Origin: Fusobacterium mortiferum ATCC 9817
Lineage (GTDB): Bacteria > Fusobacteriota > Fusobacteriia > Fusobacteriales > Fusobacteriaceae
Length of the DNA stretch: 51,306 bases
Direction: 5' to 3'
NCBI RefSeq assembly: GCF_000158195.2
Contig: NZ_GL987988.1
Coordinates: 496,226-547,531, forward strand
The notes below the pieces were generated by a model. The model had not been told where the DNA came from and ran no database searches. It saw nothing but the letters and a program-made list of their open reading frames with translations. Positions 34,824 to 43,031 of this stretch are shown here, one piece after another (position 1 is the first letter of the stretch; each line of letters begins with the position of its first letter). Made by a program: the position numbers and the translations under genes.

Positions 34824-34852
34824 ATTATATATTATATTTAATCAAAAGTCAA
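34824..34852 (-). promoter_or_regulatory. Promoter of small RNA copy 2
   Basis: TTGACT (34852-34847), 17 bp, TATAAT (34829-34824). Confidence 0.7.
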
Positions 34853-34959
34853 GTATTTATTTTATAAAATATTTTAAAATTCAAAATAAAAAGTTTTAAA
34901 GAAATTTTTATGTAAATTATTACTGTTATTTTTAAAATATATTTTTAATGAAGTAAAAA

Positions 34960-36195
34960 TTATTCTAACTCTATCATTTTTTCAATTAAAACTGCAACAA
35001 TACTATTACCCCAAAATATACCATCTAGTGTATATTTAAATGAATCTTCAAAAAATTCTATGTATTTACTTTTTTGAAACTCTTGTAAGAGTCTTAATAT
35101 TTCAGGATATATTTTATCTCCTGTTAATTCTCTAATATTGCTTAATTTTACTTCAGGATATTGTAAAATTCCAGAAAGTTTTTTTACTTTGTATTTAAAA
35201 TTAGAATCTTTAGCATAGAAAGTAATAAACTTATTCAAATTAAAATATTCAATATTTTTAACTCTTCCACCAGCTCCAACTCCAATAGCAAATAAATCAG
35301 AGAAAGAGTTTATATTTTTTATATATCTATATTCATCTTTTCCATTTGTAATTTTAGTGTGCTCTAATAATTTATATCCATTATTTAGTGTTTTTTCTAA
35401 AAAAGTATGATGTAATTCCTTATCTCTATAAATTTGGTAATTAAAATTTAATTTATTTTCATTTAAAGCTTTAGAAAGATTTGAACCTTCATGTATCATT
35501 AAAGAATAAAAACTAATACTATCAACTTCTAATTCAGTGGCAATTTTAGCATCATTTTCGATTTCTTCTAAGCTTTCATCTAAGTAATTATAAATAATAT
35601 CAATACAAATAAGCCCTTTAAAATTTTTTTTAAGTTCTTTTATTCTTTTAATAATTTCTTTTTGTTCATAAGTTCTATTTAACAGTTTTCTTCCTCTATC
35701 AGAAAAAGTTTGTATTCCAATACTTAATCTATTGACTCCATATTTTTCCATAATAGCTAATTTTTTTAATGTTAAATTATGAAGAGTAGTTTCAAATGTA
35801 AATTCGCAATTAGAAGAAATATTAAAACTGTTAGTAAGAGTGGATAATATTTTTTCAAGTTGATACTCTTTGTATATAGTAGGAGTTCCTCCACCAAAAA
35901 ATATAGTAGTAATTTCCTTTCCTTGAACATATTTTTTACTCCCATATTTTTCAAATTCTTTACATAAATATTCAACATAGTCATCTAAATTGTTGGATAC
36001 TTGCTTTCTATTCATATTACAGAATGAGCAAATTTTATCACAATAGGGAGTATGAACATAGATTCCAGCTTCTTTGTTTTCTGGTTCTTCATTGAGTAAC
36101 TTATTGAATGTAAAAGGAGTTACTATACTTTTTTTAGTTAACTTATTAATAACATCTTTTACATCATGATGGGATTTATATCTTTTTTCAAACAT
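34960..36195 (-). CDS. HutW/ChuW-like radical SAM enzyme, copy 2
   Basis: A 411-residue paralogue of the 29694-30962 protein. The cluster motif CDKICSFC is intact, as are IYVHTPY, FFGGGTPTIY, FETTLHNL, RLSIGIQTF, GVGAGGRVKNIE and the C-terminal YTLDGIFWGNSIV. The start at ATG 36195 (MFEKRYKSHHD) follows AAGGAG and aligns with copy 1; the upstream frame lies in the promoter. It may act on haem or on a related porphyrin, since the two copies have diverged in the central region. It is monocistronic. Confidence 0.78.
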   Translation of the reverse strand: MFEKRYKSHHDVKDVINKLTKKSIVTPFTFNKLLNEEPENKEAGIYVHTPYCDKICSFCNMNRKQVSNNLDDYVEYLCKEFEKYGSKKYVQGKEITTIFFGGGTPTIYKEYQLEKILSTLTNSFNISSNCEFTFETTLHNLTLKKLAIMEKYGVNRLSIGIQTFSDRGRKLLNRTYEQKEIIKRIKELKKNFKGLICIDIIYNYLDESLEEIENDAKIATELEVDSISFYSLMIHEGSNLSKALNENKLNFNYQIYRDKELHHTFLEKTLNNGYKLLEHTKITNGKDEYRYIKNINSFSDLFAIGVGAGGRVKNIEYFNLNKFITFYAKDSNFKYKVKKLSGILQYPEVKLSNIRELTGDKIYPEILRLLQEFQKSKYIEFFEDSFKYTLDGIFWGNSIVAVLIEKMIELE

Positions 36196-36221
36196 CTTTT
36201 TCTCCTTAAAATAAAAATATT

Positions 36222-36258
36222 GTAATAGAATATTACTCTTAAATATAAAAAAAGTCAA
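36222..36258 (-). promoter_or_regulatory. Promoter and imperfect palindrome of HutW copy 2
   Basis: TTGACT (36258-36253), 17 bp, TAATAT (36235-36230). GTAATAGAATATTAC (36222-36236) covers the -10 box and is a 7-1-7 palindrome with one mismatch. Confidence 0.55.
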
Positions 36259-36259
36259 G

Positions 36260-36610
36260 TTTTTCTAAAATAAAAAAATATAATATAAAAATTGTTTTAT
36301 ATACAAAATAAATGTAGAAGAATAACTTTATAATAATTTATTGATAGTGTGATTATATGTTTTCACAAGATTATGTTTTAGATGAGGATAAAAATAGATT
36401 AATTTTCTTATAAAAATAATAAGAAAGTAATAAAAGCTAAAAAATAATCTATTGACTTTTTATAGGATATAAAATATTATATATGTACTAGGTATAAATT
36501 ATATAATTTGACATAAATTTAATAAAAAACAAATGGAGTATGATTATGATTTAGGAAATTTTATTTTTAATCCAAAGTCTTAATTCATACTTCTTTCTTT
36601 TTATAGAATA
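36260..36610. other. Long AT-rich gap before the regulator gene
   Basis: No gene with a ribosome site and no stable hairpin was found. Isolated promoter-like hexamers (for example TTGACT near 36454 and TTGACA near 36509) occur without a clear transcript. The stretch ends at the box array that starts at 36621. Confidence 0.5.
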
Positions 36611-36620
36611 TAAAATAATT

Positions 36621-36729
36621 TAAAATGTAAAATATTTCAACTTAAATGTACAAATTTGTATATATTAATGCTGAATATTTAAAATTTGGTGTGTTTAAAA
36701 ATTTAAATATAGTAAAATAGACTTATAAT
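36621..36729 (+). promoter_or_regulatory. Box array A and promoter of the LytTR regulator gene
   Basis: Four related 8-mers start at 36621 (TAAAATGT), 36642 (TTAAATGT), 36664 (ATTAATGC) and 36685 (TTTGGTGT), spaced 21, 22 and 21 bp, i.e. two helical turns. A TATAAT (36724-36729) follows the last box by 31 bp, with a poor -35, as for an activated promoter. The same arrangement recurs at 37640-37747. Confidence 0.65.
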
Positions 36730-36842
36730 ATTAATGTTTAAATTTCTAGTATTAATTTTACTTTATTATTATATTTTACTTTTATAAGAAAATCTTTATA
36801 AAAATAAAAAGTAATTTATGAAAAATTAAAAGGAGGGGTTTA

Positions 36843-37637
36843 ATGGAACAAATAGGAGAAAGAATATTAAAAACATTTTTTTTTAATTACTTAATACTAA
36901 ATGATGTTCATTTAATTGAAAGTTTAGTCTCTGAAAATTTTGTAGGAATTGGAACTAGTAAGTTAGAAATTGCTAAAAATAAGGATGAATTTTTAGAGAG
37001 CTTAAAGAATAGAATAAAAAATATAGGTGGAAAAGTTAGTTTTTATATAAATAATTATATTGAAAGAAACTTAGGAAGTATAATATCTTCATATTGTGAT
37101 CTAACAATTATATATTTTCATAAGGAAAAAAGAAGCTTGGAAACAAGGCTAACAACAATATTTTTTTATGAAGATGGAGATTGGAAGATAATAAGTATGC
37201 ATAATTCTATTCCTGAACTAAAACAGAATAAGGATGAGGTTTTTCCAAGAGAGTGGATATTGGAAGCTGAAAATTTAGCCAATATAGAGATATATTTACT
37301 TGGAAAATTTAAAAGAGGATTTTTTAAAACAAAAGATATAAACTATATAACTTATTCAAGTGTTACAAGGAGATCTACTTTCTTTTTAAGAAACTCAAGT
37401 AGTTTTGAAATTAAAAGAAATTTTTCAGAGGTTGAAGAGAGATTGGAAACAATAAAGTCCTTTTATAAATTAGATAGAGGAACTATTGTTAATATAGAGG
37501 CAGTAGAGATTTTAGATTTAAAAGAGGAAAGAATTATTTTTAAAAATAAACAAACATTATATGTAAGTAAGGTTAAATTAAAAGAATTAGAATCTAAATG
37601 GATAAGTATTAAAAATAAAAAAAATATAGAATTTTAA
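36843..37637 (+). CDS. SnoaL-like/LytTR one-component transcription regulator
   Basis: A 264-residue protein without a signal peptide. Residues about 1-130 form a SnoaL/NTF2-like domain (LVSENFVGIGTS, LETRLTTIFFYEDGDWKIISMHNSIP), which may bind a small ligand. Residues about 145-260 are a LytTR DNA-binding domain (IEIYLLGKFKRGFFKTKDINYITY, FYKLDRGTIVNIEAVEIL, SKVKLKELESKW). LytTR proteins bind paired direct repeats. Such repeats lie on both sides of this gene, so it probably controls itself and the pilus operon that starts 269 bp downstream. AGGAGGGG precedes the ATG. Confidence 0.82.
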   Translation: MEQIGERILKTFFFNYLILNDVHLIESLVSENFVGIGTSKLEIAKNKDEFLESLKNRIKNIGGKVSFYINNYIERNLGSIISSYCDLTIIYFHKEKRSLETRLTTIFFYEDGDWKIISMHNSIPELKQNKDEVFPREWILEAENLANIEIYLLGKFKRGFFKTKDINYITYSSVTRRSTFFLRNSSSFEIKRNFSEVEERLETIKSFYKLDRGTIVNIEAVEILDLKEERIIFKNKQTLYVSKVKLKELESKWISIKNKKNIEF

Positions 37638-37639
37638 AA

Positions 37640-37747
37640 TTAAATGTAAAAAATAATGACTAAAATGTTTAGGTATTAATATTTTAATGTGAAATATTTA
37701 TAAATTAATGTATCTAAAGTTAAAAATGTTAAAATAAAGTTTATACT
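37640..37747 (+). promoter_or_regulatory. Box array B and promoter of the pilus-like operon
   Basis: Boxes start at 37640 (TTAAATGT), 37661 (TAAAATGT), 37683 (TTTAATGT) and 37704 (ATTAATGT), spaced 21, 22 and 21 bp as in array A. TATACT (37742-37747) follows the last box by 30 bp. A fifth, off-phase ATGT lies at 37726. The array starts 3 bp after the regulator's stop codon. Confidence 0.7.
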
Positions 37748-37750
37748 AGA

Positions 37751-37785
37751 AGTACTAGGATGTTTGTAACGCTCTAGTACTTTTT
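37751..37785 (+). terminator. Terminator overlapping the pilus promoter
   Basis: AGTACTAG (37751-37758) pairs with CTAGTACT (37774-37781), followed by TTTT. It begins 3 bp after the predicted -10 box of the pilus promoter, so it would end read-through from the regulator gene while transcripts started here would lack part of the left arm. Confidence 0.65.
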
Positions 37786-37906
37786 ACATTAAATTATAAA
37801 TTTTTAAGTTAGATTAGGAAAAAAGAAATAAATTATAAAAAATTTTAAAATATAAAAGTAAACTGTATTAGAATAGTTTTAAAACGAAAGGAGTAAGGGA
37901 TATACA

Positions 37907-38620
37907 TTGAGATATATTTTGATATTTTTATTTTTATTAAAAACAATTAGTTTTTCATTTTTAATAGATAGTATTGATTTTGATGAAGAGGTAGGTGGAA
38001 ATGGATATAGAGAGTATAAAATTTATAACCAGTCAATGCATAGAGCAATATATAAAGTGAAGATAAGTGGAGTTGGCGATATTGATATAACAAAAGATAT
38101 GTCAATATACCCTAATATATTGAGTCTAGACCCAAATACATATGGCGTATTAAAAATTTATGGTGGAAGTAGTACTAATTTACCTACAGGAGAATATTCT
38201 TTCAAATTAACTTTTACACCAATAGTTGTTCCAGAACTAAAAAAGGGAAAGGAAGATAAAATAACAGGTGGTTCTACAATTGGATTAGTTCCTGAGATTA
38301 TTATGACAGCCCACGTAGGAAATCCTAAAAGAGAAGAGACCTTAGATGTAGAAAACATACAATTTTATACAAAGGAAAATAAAAAGCTAGTATGTAAGAT
38401 GGATGTTATAAATAATTCACATGCAAGTATAACCTTGGGAGCCCAGTTTAAAGATAGAGAGAGAAATAAGGCTGATTCCAAAAGGTTAGGAAGAGTTAGT
38501 GGAAATAGCAGAGAAACTTTTGAAGTTGAAATTAATAACTTTAATGCTGGAGATGACATAGTCTATATAGAGCTATATAATACTCAGAAGGGTGTTTTTA
38601 TAAATAAAAAAATAAAATAA
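37907..38620 (+). CDS. PapD-like periplasmic pilus chaperone
   Basis: A 237-residue exported protein with signal peptide RYILIFLFLLKTISFSF. The mature part resembles the two Ig-like domains of fimbrial chaperones: IYNQSMHRAIYKVKISG, SIYPNILSLDPNTYGVLKIYG, then a second domain from about 140 (NIQFYTKENKKLVCKMDVINNS). Its expected role is to hold pilus subunits in the periplasm and bring them to the usher. Start is TTG 37907, with AAGGG and AAAGGAG upstream; no later start keeps the signal peptide. First gene of a nine-gene run ending at 48490. Confidence 0.72.
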   Translation: MRYILIFLFLLKTISFSFLIDSIDFDEEVGGNGYREYKIYNQSMHRAIYKVKISGVGDIDITKDMSIYPNILSLDPNTYGVLKIYGGSSTNLPTGEYSFKLTFTPIVVPELKKGKEDKITGGSTIGLVPEIIMTAHVGNPKREETLDVENIQFYTKENKKLVCKMDVINNSHASITLGAQFKDRERNKADSKRLGRVSGNSRETFEVEINNFNAGDDIVYIELYNTQKGVFINKKIK

Positions 38621-38641
38621 AAAATAAGGAGAGGAAGCAAG

Positions 38642-39229
38642 ATGAAAAAATTATTTTTAGCAGCAATGTTAGTTGTGGGAGCAACATCGTTTGGAGCAGT
38701 TGTAAAACCAGTTAATCAAGCACAAGGAACTACAGATGCACTATTACCACTAGTAGTTACAGGAAATGTAATAGAACCAACAGATTTAATGTTAGAGGTT
38801 ACACCAGTATTAAATGCTGGTCCAGATGGAAAATCATTAGCTCTTGATTTTGGAGATTTAATAAAAGGAAAATCTAAGCAAACATTAAATGGAACATTTA
38901 TAGCAAGATTATTGACTAGTGCTGGAAAAGAATCATATTTTGCAAATGAACCAACATATAAAATAGTTAAAGCTGATGGAACTGAAGTAAGTGATAACAA
39001 GCAAACTAATACATTAAATGGTGTTAAAATTGACTATAGTTTAGCACAACCTAAAGGGGAGGCAGGAGTAAAAACAAATAGAGGAACTGTAGTAGTTTCA
39101 GCAGATGCTACAGATGTAGGTGTTACGACTGGATTATTTACAGATACTGGATTATCAGTAAAAATATCAGTACCTAACCAAAAACCAGCAGAAAATACAT
39201 CTGATATTGAAGGAGCTAAAACATTTTAA
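38642..39229 (+). CDS. Major pilus subunit (predicted)
   Basis: A 195-residue exported protein: signal peptide KKLFLAAMLVVGATSFGA, then a beta-rich Ala/Thr/Gly-containing sequence with few aromatic residues, as in pilins. It has no Cys. The block EPTDLMLEVTPVLN, FGDLIKGKSKQTLNGTFIARL recurs in the last gene of the operon, identifying a subunit family. The strong AAGGAGAGG site and a stable hairpin pair after the stop codon would favour higher expression than the genes downstream. The N-terminal extension VVKPVNQAQGTTDALLPLVV could be the donor strand. Confidence 0.7.
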   Translation: MKKLFLAAMLVVGATSFGAVVKPVNQAQGTTDALLPLVVTGNVIEPTDLMLEVTPVLNAGPDGKSLALDFGDLIKGKSKQTLNGTFIARLLTSAGKESYFANEPTYKIVKADGTEVSDNKQTNTLNGVKIDYSLAQPKGEAGVKTNRGTVVVSADATDVGVTTGLFTDTGLSVKISVPNQKPAENTSDIEGAKTF

Positions 39230-39236
39230 TTATTAG

Positions 39237-39288
39237 AGAACCCTAAATGGGTTCTTCTGCTATATAGACAATATCTATATAGCAGAAG
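39237..39288 (+). promoter_or_regulatory. Double hairpin after the major subunit gene
   Basis: AGAACCC (39237-39243) pairs with GGGTTCT (39249-39255). A perfect 15-bp stem (39254-39268 with 39274-39288, loop CAATA) follows at once; the two share 2 bases. There is no T-run. It probably protects the subunit mRNA end or gives partial attenuation before the usher gene. Confidence 0.65.
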
Positions 39289-39322
39289 GACTCATTAATA
39301 CTAATTTGGAGAAGATTTTAAG

Positions 39323-41977
39323 ATGAAGAAAATAATGTTTTTATATGCATATCTTATTCTATCTTTACACTCATTTAGTATAGAGTATAGTTTGGAAGAG
39401 TTAACAGAGATGTATAATCAAAATATACTAACAAAAGAAGACTATGAAATATTAAAAAGTCAAATGGAAAAAATAGAGGAAAAAGAGGGGTTATATTTAT
39501 TAAAGCTAAATAATAGATATGTTTCAAATAATTTTATTGTAAGAGAGAGAGAAAATCTTAATTACTTAGACTTAACAAAGTTTATTGAGATAATTGGATT
39601 AAAGAATGTTGAGCAAACAGAAAAAGAGTTGACTTTATACATAGGAGAAGAGTTAGAAAAGATTGATATTGATTTATTGAAAAATAGAATATATTTTCAA
39701 AATAGGGTAATAGAAAACTCTTTTTTTCAAGAAAATGATAGTATTTTTCTAAAAGAAGAAACATTTAAAGAGCTATTCTTAAATCATTTAGATATAGATA
39801 AACAAAACTTAAAAATAACAATGTCCTTGAACTTCACAGAACCAAAAGATATTTTAAGATTGCTTGAGTTTAAAAAAGAGAGCCTAGAAAAGAAAGAGAT
39901 AGAAAAAAATAATGAAAAAGTTATAAAAGGGACAAGAGAACTTTTTGCACCTGGATATTTAAGAATTAAAGGAGAGCAAGAATTTGATAAGGGTTCAACT
40001 GAAAAAAGCTATAAAAAAGACTGGAATGGAGAGATAAGTTATCAAGGAGCACTTTTATATGGAGAGTTTACAGGAAAATATGATTTAAGAAATAGCTATT
40101 TGGGAACTCTAAACCTAAACTACAAAGATATTTGGAAAGAACATACCTTTACTATTGAGAATAGAAGGGTAAAAAAGGAAGATAATAGTACTAGTAGAGA
40201 GTGGGGATTTTCATTTTATAAAGATAAGGGATACTTTAATCTAGGAGAAAAAGTAATAATAAGAGAGAGTGTTCCTATTGGAAGTAGGGTAGAGTTACTA
40301 TATATGGGAACTCCCATAGAGATAAAAGATGATGATAATGGGGTTGTAATTTTTGACAATGAATTAATAAAAACAGATAAAACTTATGAATTAAAAATTT
40401 ATACGAACGACAACCAGATATATACAAAGGAGATTAAACCAACTCAAGATTACAATAGGCAAGCTAAGAATGAAGTAAAATACTCTTTATATCTAAACGA
40501 AGATAAGTATAGAGGAGGTAAATATAGAGGAATAGCAAATGCTTATTATGGAGTAACTAATAGGTTGACAATTGGAGCAGGTGTTCGTAGAGAGATTGAA
40601 TTATTCAACGATTATAGTGAAGCAAAACCTAAAAATTTTTATATAAACTATGGGAGTTTAGAAACAATATATGGTGGAGTATATAATAGCATTGGTTATA
40701 CTTTAAAATTAAATGGAGAAAAAGCTTTTTCCAAATTGAGTAACAATGAAAAGAACTATGAGGATAATTATACATATACAGGACTTGGAGAAATTAGATA
40801 TAAAAAGTATAGTGCAACTTTTAGTAAGACTCAATATGGTAAATATTATTCTCAAAAAGAGATGAATAATTTTAGATTCAAATATGATGTAAATGAAAGC
40901 CTAAGGTTAGAATATAATTATGACACTCAGAAAGATTATCGAGGGAAAATAGAAAAAAATTCTAAGATTGGATTATCTGCAGATAAAAAATATAAAAATA
41001 TTTTGTTTATGGCAAATACACAAGTTGATTTAATTGATTCTGATAAAAATATTTATAGTTTAGGAGCTTATTATGCAGGCTTTCAACATATGACTATAAA
41101 ATTAGAAAATAGGTGGAAAGATTCAGGAAGAAATTATGAGAGCATTTTGACTCTTTATAATAATAATTTTAAAGGTCTTTTTGATGTTTCAACAGAATTG
41201 AAATATGAGAAAGAAAAGAAAGATATGATAAGTTTGAGAGTTACTATGAAGTTAGATGATTTATTTACAATAGGAAGTAGTTTAGCTAGTAACGGGGAGA
41301 GAAATTATAAAATTGGAGTTGATAAAGTTGTTGACTTAAAAAATCCTAAGCTTAAACTTGATAATACTGATGTATCAAGAGCTGATATTGTCACTTTTAT
41401 TGATGAGAATGGAAATGATAAATATGATAAAGGAGAAAAATTTCTAAAAGGAGTTGAGATAACTGTAGGAAAACAAATAGCTGTTACAAATGAAGTAGGG
41501 AAAGCAACTCTTTTTGCATTATCCAATGGAATGGAACATGAATTAAATATAGTTATAAAAAATCCTAACTATACATTAAATAATGAAAAAATAAGAATAT
41601 TGAGTAATTACAGCTCAAATGTAAAAGTATATATTCCAGTAAAGCCACTTATTAATATAGGAGGAAAGATAGAATTTGATAAAGATATTGAAGGAGTAGA
41701 ATTTGAAAAGCAAGATTTTTATTCTAATCTTTTAATTGAAGTTATGGATAAAACAGGGAAAATATTGGAATTAGTCGCTCCAGATAATACTGGATATTTC
41801 GACATAAGTGGACTTATCCCTGAAGAGTATCAATTATCAGTAAAATATACTGGGATAAAGTACAATTTACCTCCTCTTATAAGAGAGTTTTGTTTAAATT
41901 GTAAAAATGTAGAGTCTAGAAAAGAGATTACATTAAAAATATCTAAAAAAGATATTGAATTATATGGTGAATTATAG
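39323..41977 (+). CDS. Usher-like outer-membrane protein
   Basis: An 884-residue protein in the size range of pilus ushers. Signal peptide KKIMFLYAYLILSLHSFS; N-terminal domain to about 200; then a barrel with the usher-type plug region (VIIRESVPIGSRVELLYMGTPIEI, TYELKIYTNDNQIYTKEIKPTQDY) and ANAYYGVTNRLTIGAGVRREIE. The end carries a Ca-binding SdrD-B/Cna-B-like domain (FIDENGNDKYDKGEKFLKGVEITV) and a further beta domain with two Cys (FCLNCKN). It would secrete and polymerise the subunits through the outer membrane. Divergence from classical FimD is large, so the assignment rests on both motifs and gene order. Confidence 0.7.
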   Translation: MKKIMFLYAYLILSLHSFSIEYSLEELTEMYNQNILTKEDYEILKSQMEKIEEKEGLYLLKLNNRYVSNNFIVRERENLNYLDLTKFIEIIGLKNVEQTEKELTLYIGEELEKIDIDLLKNRIYFQNRVIENSFFQENDSIFLKEETFKELFLNHLDIDKQNLKITMSLNFTEPKDILRLLEFKKESLEKKEIEKNNEKVIKGTRELFAPGYLRIKGEQEFDKGSTEKSYKKDWNGEISYQGALLYGEFTGKYDLRNSYLGTLNLNYKDIWKEHTFTIENRRVKKEDNSTSREWGFSFYKDKGYFNLGEKVIIRESVPIGSRVELLYMGTPIEIKDDDNGVVIFDNELIKTDKTYELKIYTNDNQIYTKEIKPTQDYNRQAKNEVKYSLYLNEDKYRGGKYRGIANAYYGVTNRLTIGAGVRREIELFNDYSEAKPKNFYINYGSLETIYGGVYNSIGYTLKLNGEKAFSKLSNNEKNYEDNYTYTGLGEIRYKKYSATFSKTQYGKYYSQKEMNNFRFKYDVNESLRLEYNYDTQKDYRGKIEKNSKIGLSADKKYKNILFMANTQVDLIDSDKNIYSLGAYYAGFQHMTIKLENRWKDSGRNYESILTLYNNNFKGLFDVSTELKYEKEKKDMISLRVTMKLDDLFTIGSSLASNGERNYKIGVDKVVDLKNPKLKLDNTDVSRADIVTFIDENGNDKYDKGEKFLKGVEITVGKQIAVTNEVGKATLFALSNGMEHELNIVIKNPNYTLNNEKIRILSNYSSNVKVYIPVKPLINIGGKIEFDKDIEGVEFEKQDFYSNLLIEVMDKTGKILELVAPDNTGYFDISGLIPEEYQLSVKYTGIKYNLPPLIREFCLNCKNVESRKEITLKISKKDIELYGEL

Positions 41978-41985
41978 GAGAAAAA

Positions 41986-42543
41986 ATGATAAAAAATAAT
42001 TTAAGTTTATTTATACTTTTTTTAGCTTTATCTCAAATAATTTTTTCCAATGATGAAGAATTAGAAAAGTTTATTGAAGTAGATAAGGAGTTATATAATA
42101 AGGAAAAATTAGATAAAATAAAAGAATTAAATTTACCAGAAGTCAATAAAGAAAAAAGATACATAACAAAAGAGGGGGTAAGAGAACTTGAAAAGGTATA
42201 TAATGTATATTTAGATATGAAAGTGAATGTCTATGTTCCTCTAGAAATAGTTTCTGATATTAATATTTATGCTACTGTTTTAGGAAATGAGATTTTAGAA
42301 ATTCCTTTTGATTTAGAATTGAATAGAAGACCTGAAAAGAATAATTATTATTCTATAAAATATAGTGATATGGTATTTGATATCGATAATGATGGCGAGG
42401 AAGATACTTATATTTATTCACCTAAGTATATAAATGAAAGGATAGAAACGAATAACTATGTCAAAATATACGGGGAAAGGATATCAAATGAGGGAAGCTA
42501 TAAAAAACGTATCTATATGACAGTGGAAATAGGAGAGGAATAG
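41986..42543 (+). CDS. Exported pilus-locus protein with a Ca-binding-like loop
   Basis: A 185-residue exported protein with signal peptide LSLFILFLALSQIIFS. An acidic helical stretch follows (NDEELEKFIEVDKELYNKEKL). The second half is beta-rich and has DIDNDGEEDTYIYSP, a calcium-loop-like motif. It ends in alternating polar and hydrophobic residues (YKKRIYMTVEIGEE), as subunits often do. It is 8 bp after the usher gene. Minor subunit or assembly factor; not recognised as a named family. Confidence 0.55.
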   Translation: MIKNNLSLFILFLALSQIIFSNDEELEKFIEVDKELYNKEKLDKIKELNLPEVNKEKRYITKEGVRELEKVYNVYLDMKVNVYVPLEIVSDINIYATVLGNEILEIPFDLELNRRPEKNNYYSIKYSDMVFDIDNDGEEDTYIYSPKYINERIETNNYVKIYGERISNEGSYKKRIYMTVEIGEE

Positions 42544-42561
42544 TTAGAACGGAGGACAAAA

Positions 42562-43029
42562 ATGTTCAAAAAATTAGTAATTTTAATATTAATTTTATCA
42601 ACTACAACCTTTGCAAAAATAATGGTAAAAGTTTATGAACCTATAAGGTTTAAAGATATAAATAGTAGTGAAATTGGAAATATAGTAACAGGTGAAGGAA
42701 TAATAGAGATTTTTACTGATAATTTCGAGGAGGATTTTGGTAAAAAAGTAATTTTAAAATTTCCATCAGATGGGTTAATGACAAATTCAAAAAAATGGTT
42801 AAATGTTGATAAATATATGATAGATGAAGGGAATAGAGAGATAGATATTATACAAGAGAGAAGAAGAGTAAAAGTATATGCTATCTTAAAAAAGACACAA
42901 ATAGATGACAAAACATATACAGCTGAGCAATTAGAAGGAGAATATGTAGGATATGCTCCAGTTATAGTTGAAGTATATGGACGGTTGATTAAAAATCTAG
43001 AAAGTGATAATAAAAATAGCGAGGAATAG
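42562..43029 (+). CDS. Exported pilus-locus protein, possible minor subunit
   Basis: A 155-residue exported protein (signal FKKLVILILILSTTTFA) that is beta-rich throughout: KIMVKVYEPIRFKDI, GEGIIEIFTDNFEEDFGKKVILKFP, RRRVKVYAILKKTQ, YVGYAPVIVEVYGRL. CGGAGG precedes the ATG. The pattern fits a small pilin or adaptor. No family recognised. Confidence 0.55.
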   Translation: MFKKLVILILILSTTTFAKIMVKVYEPIRFKDINSSEIGNIVTGEGIIEIFTDNFEEDFGKKVILKFPSDGLMTNSKKWLNVDKYMIDEGNREIDIIQERRRVKVYAILKKTQIDDKTYTAEQLEGEYVGYAPVIVEVYGRLIKNLESDNKNSEE

Positions 43030-43031
43030 AG

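Noticed and set aside
31742-34852. The 123-bp repeats as MITE-like elements
   Set aside because: They have no terminal inverted repeats or target duplications, and each has a complete promoter and terminator, so the small RNA reading fits better.
38716-39000. Minus-strand ORF opposite the major subunit gene
   Set aside because: It lies entirely inside a well-supported gene and lacks a start signal.
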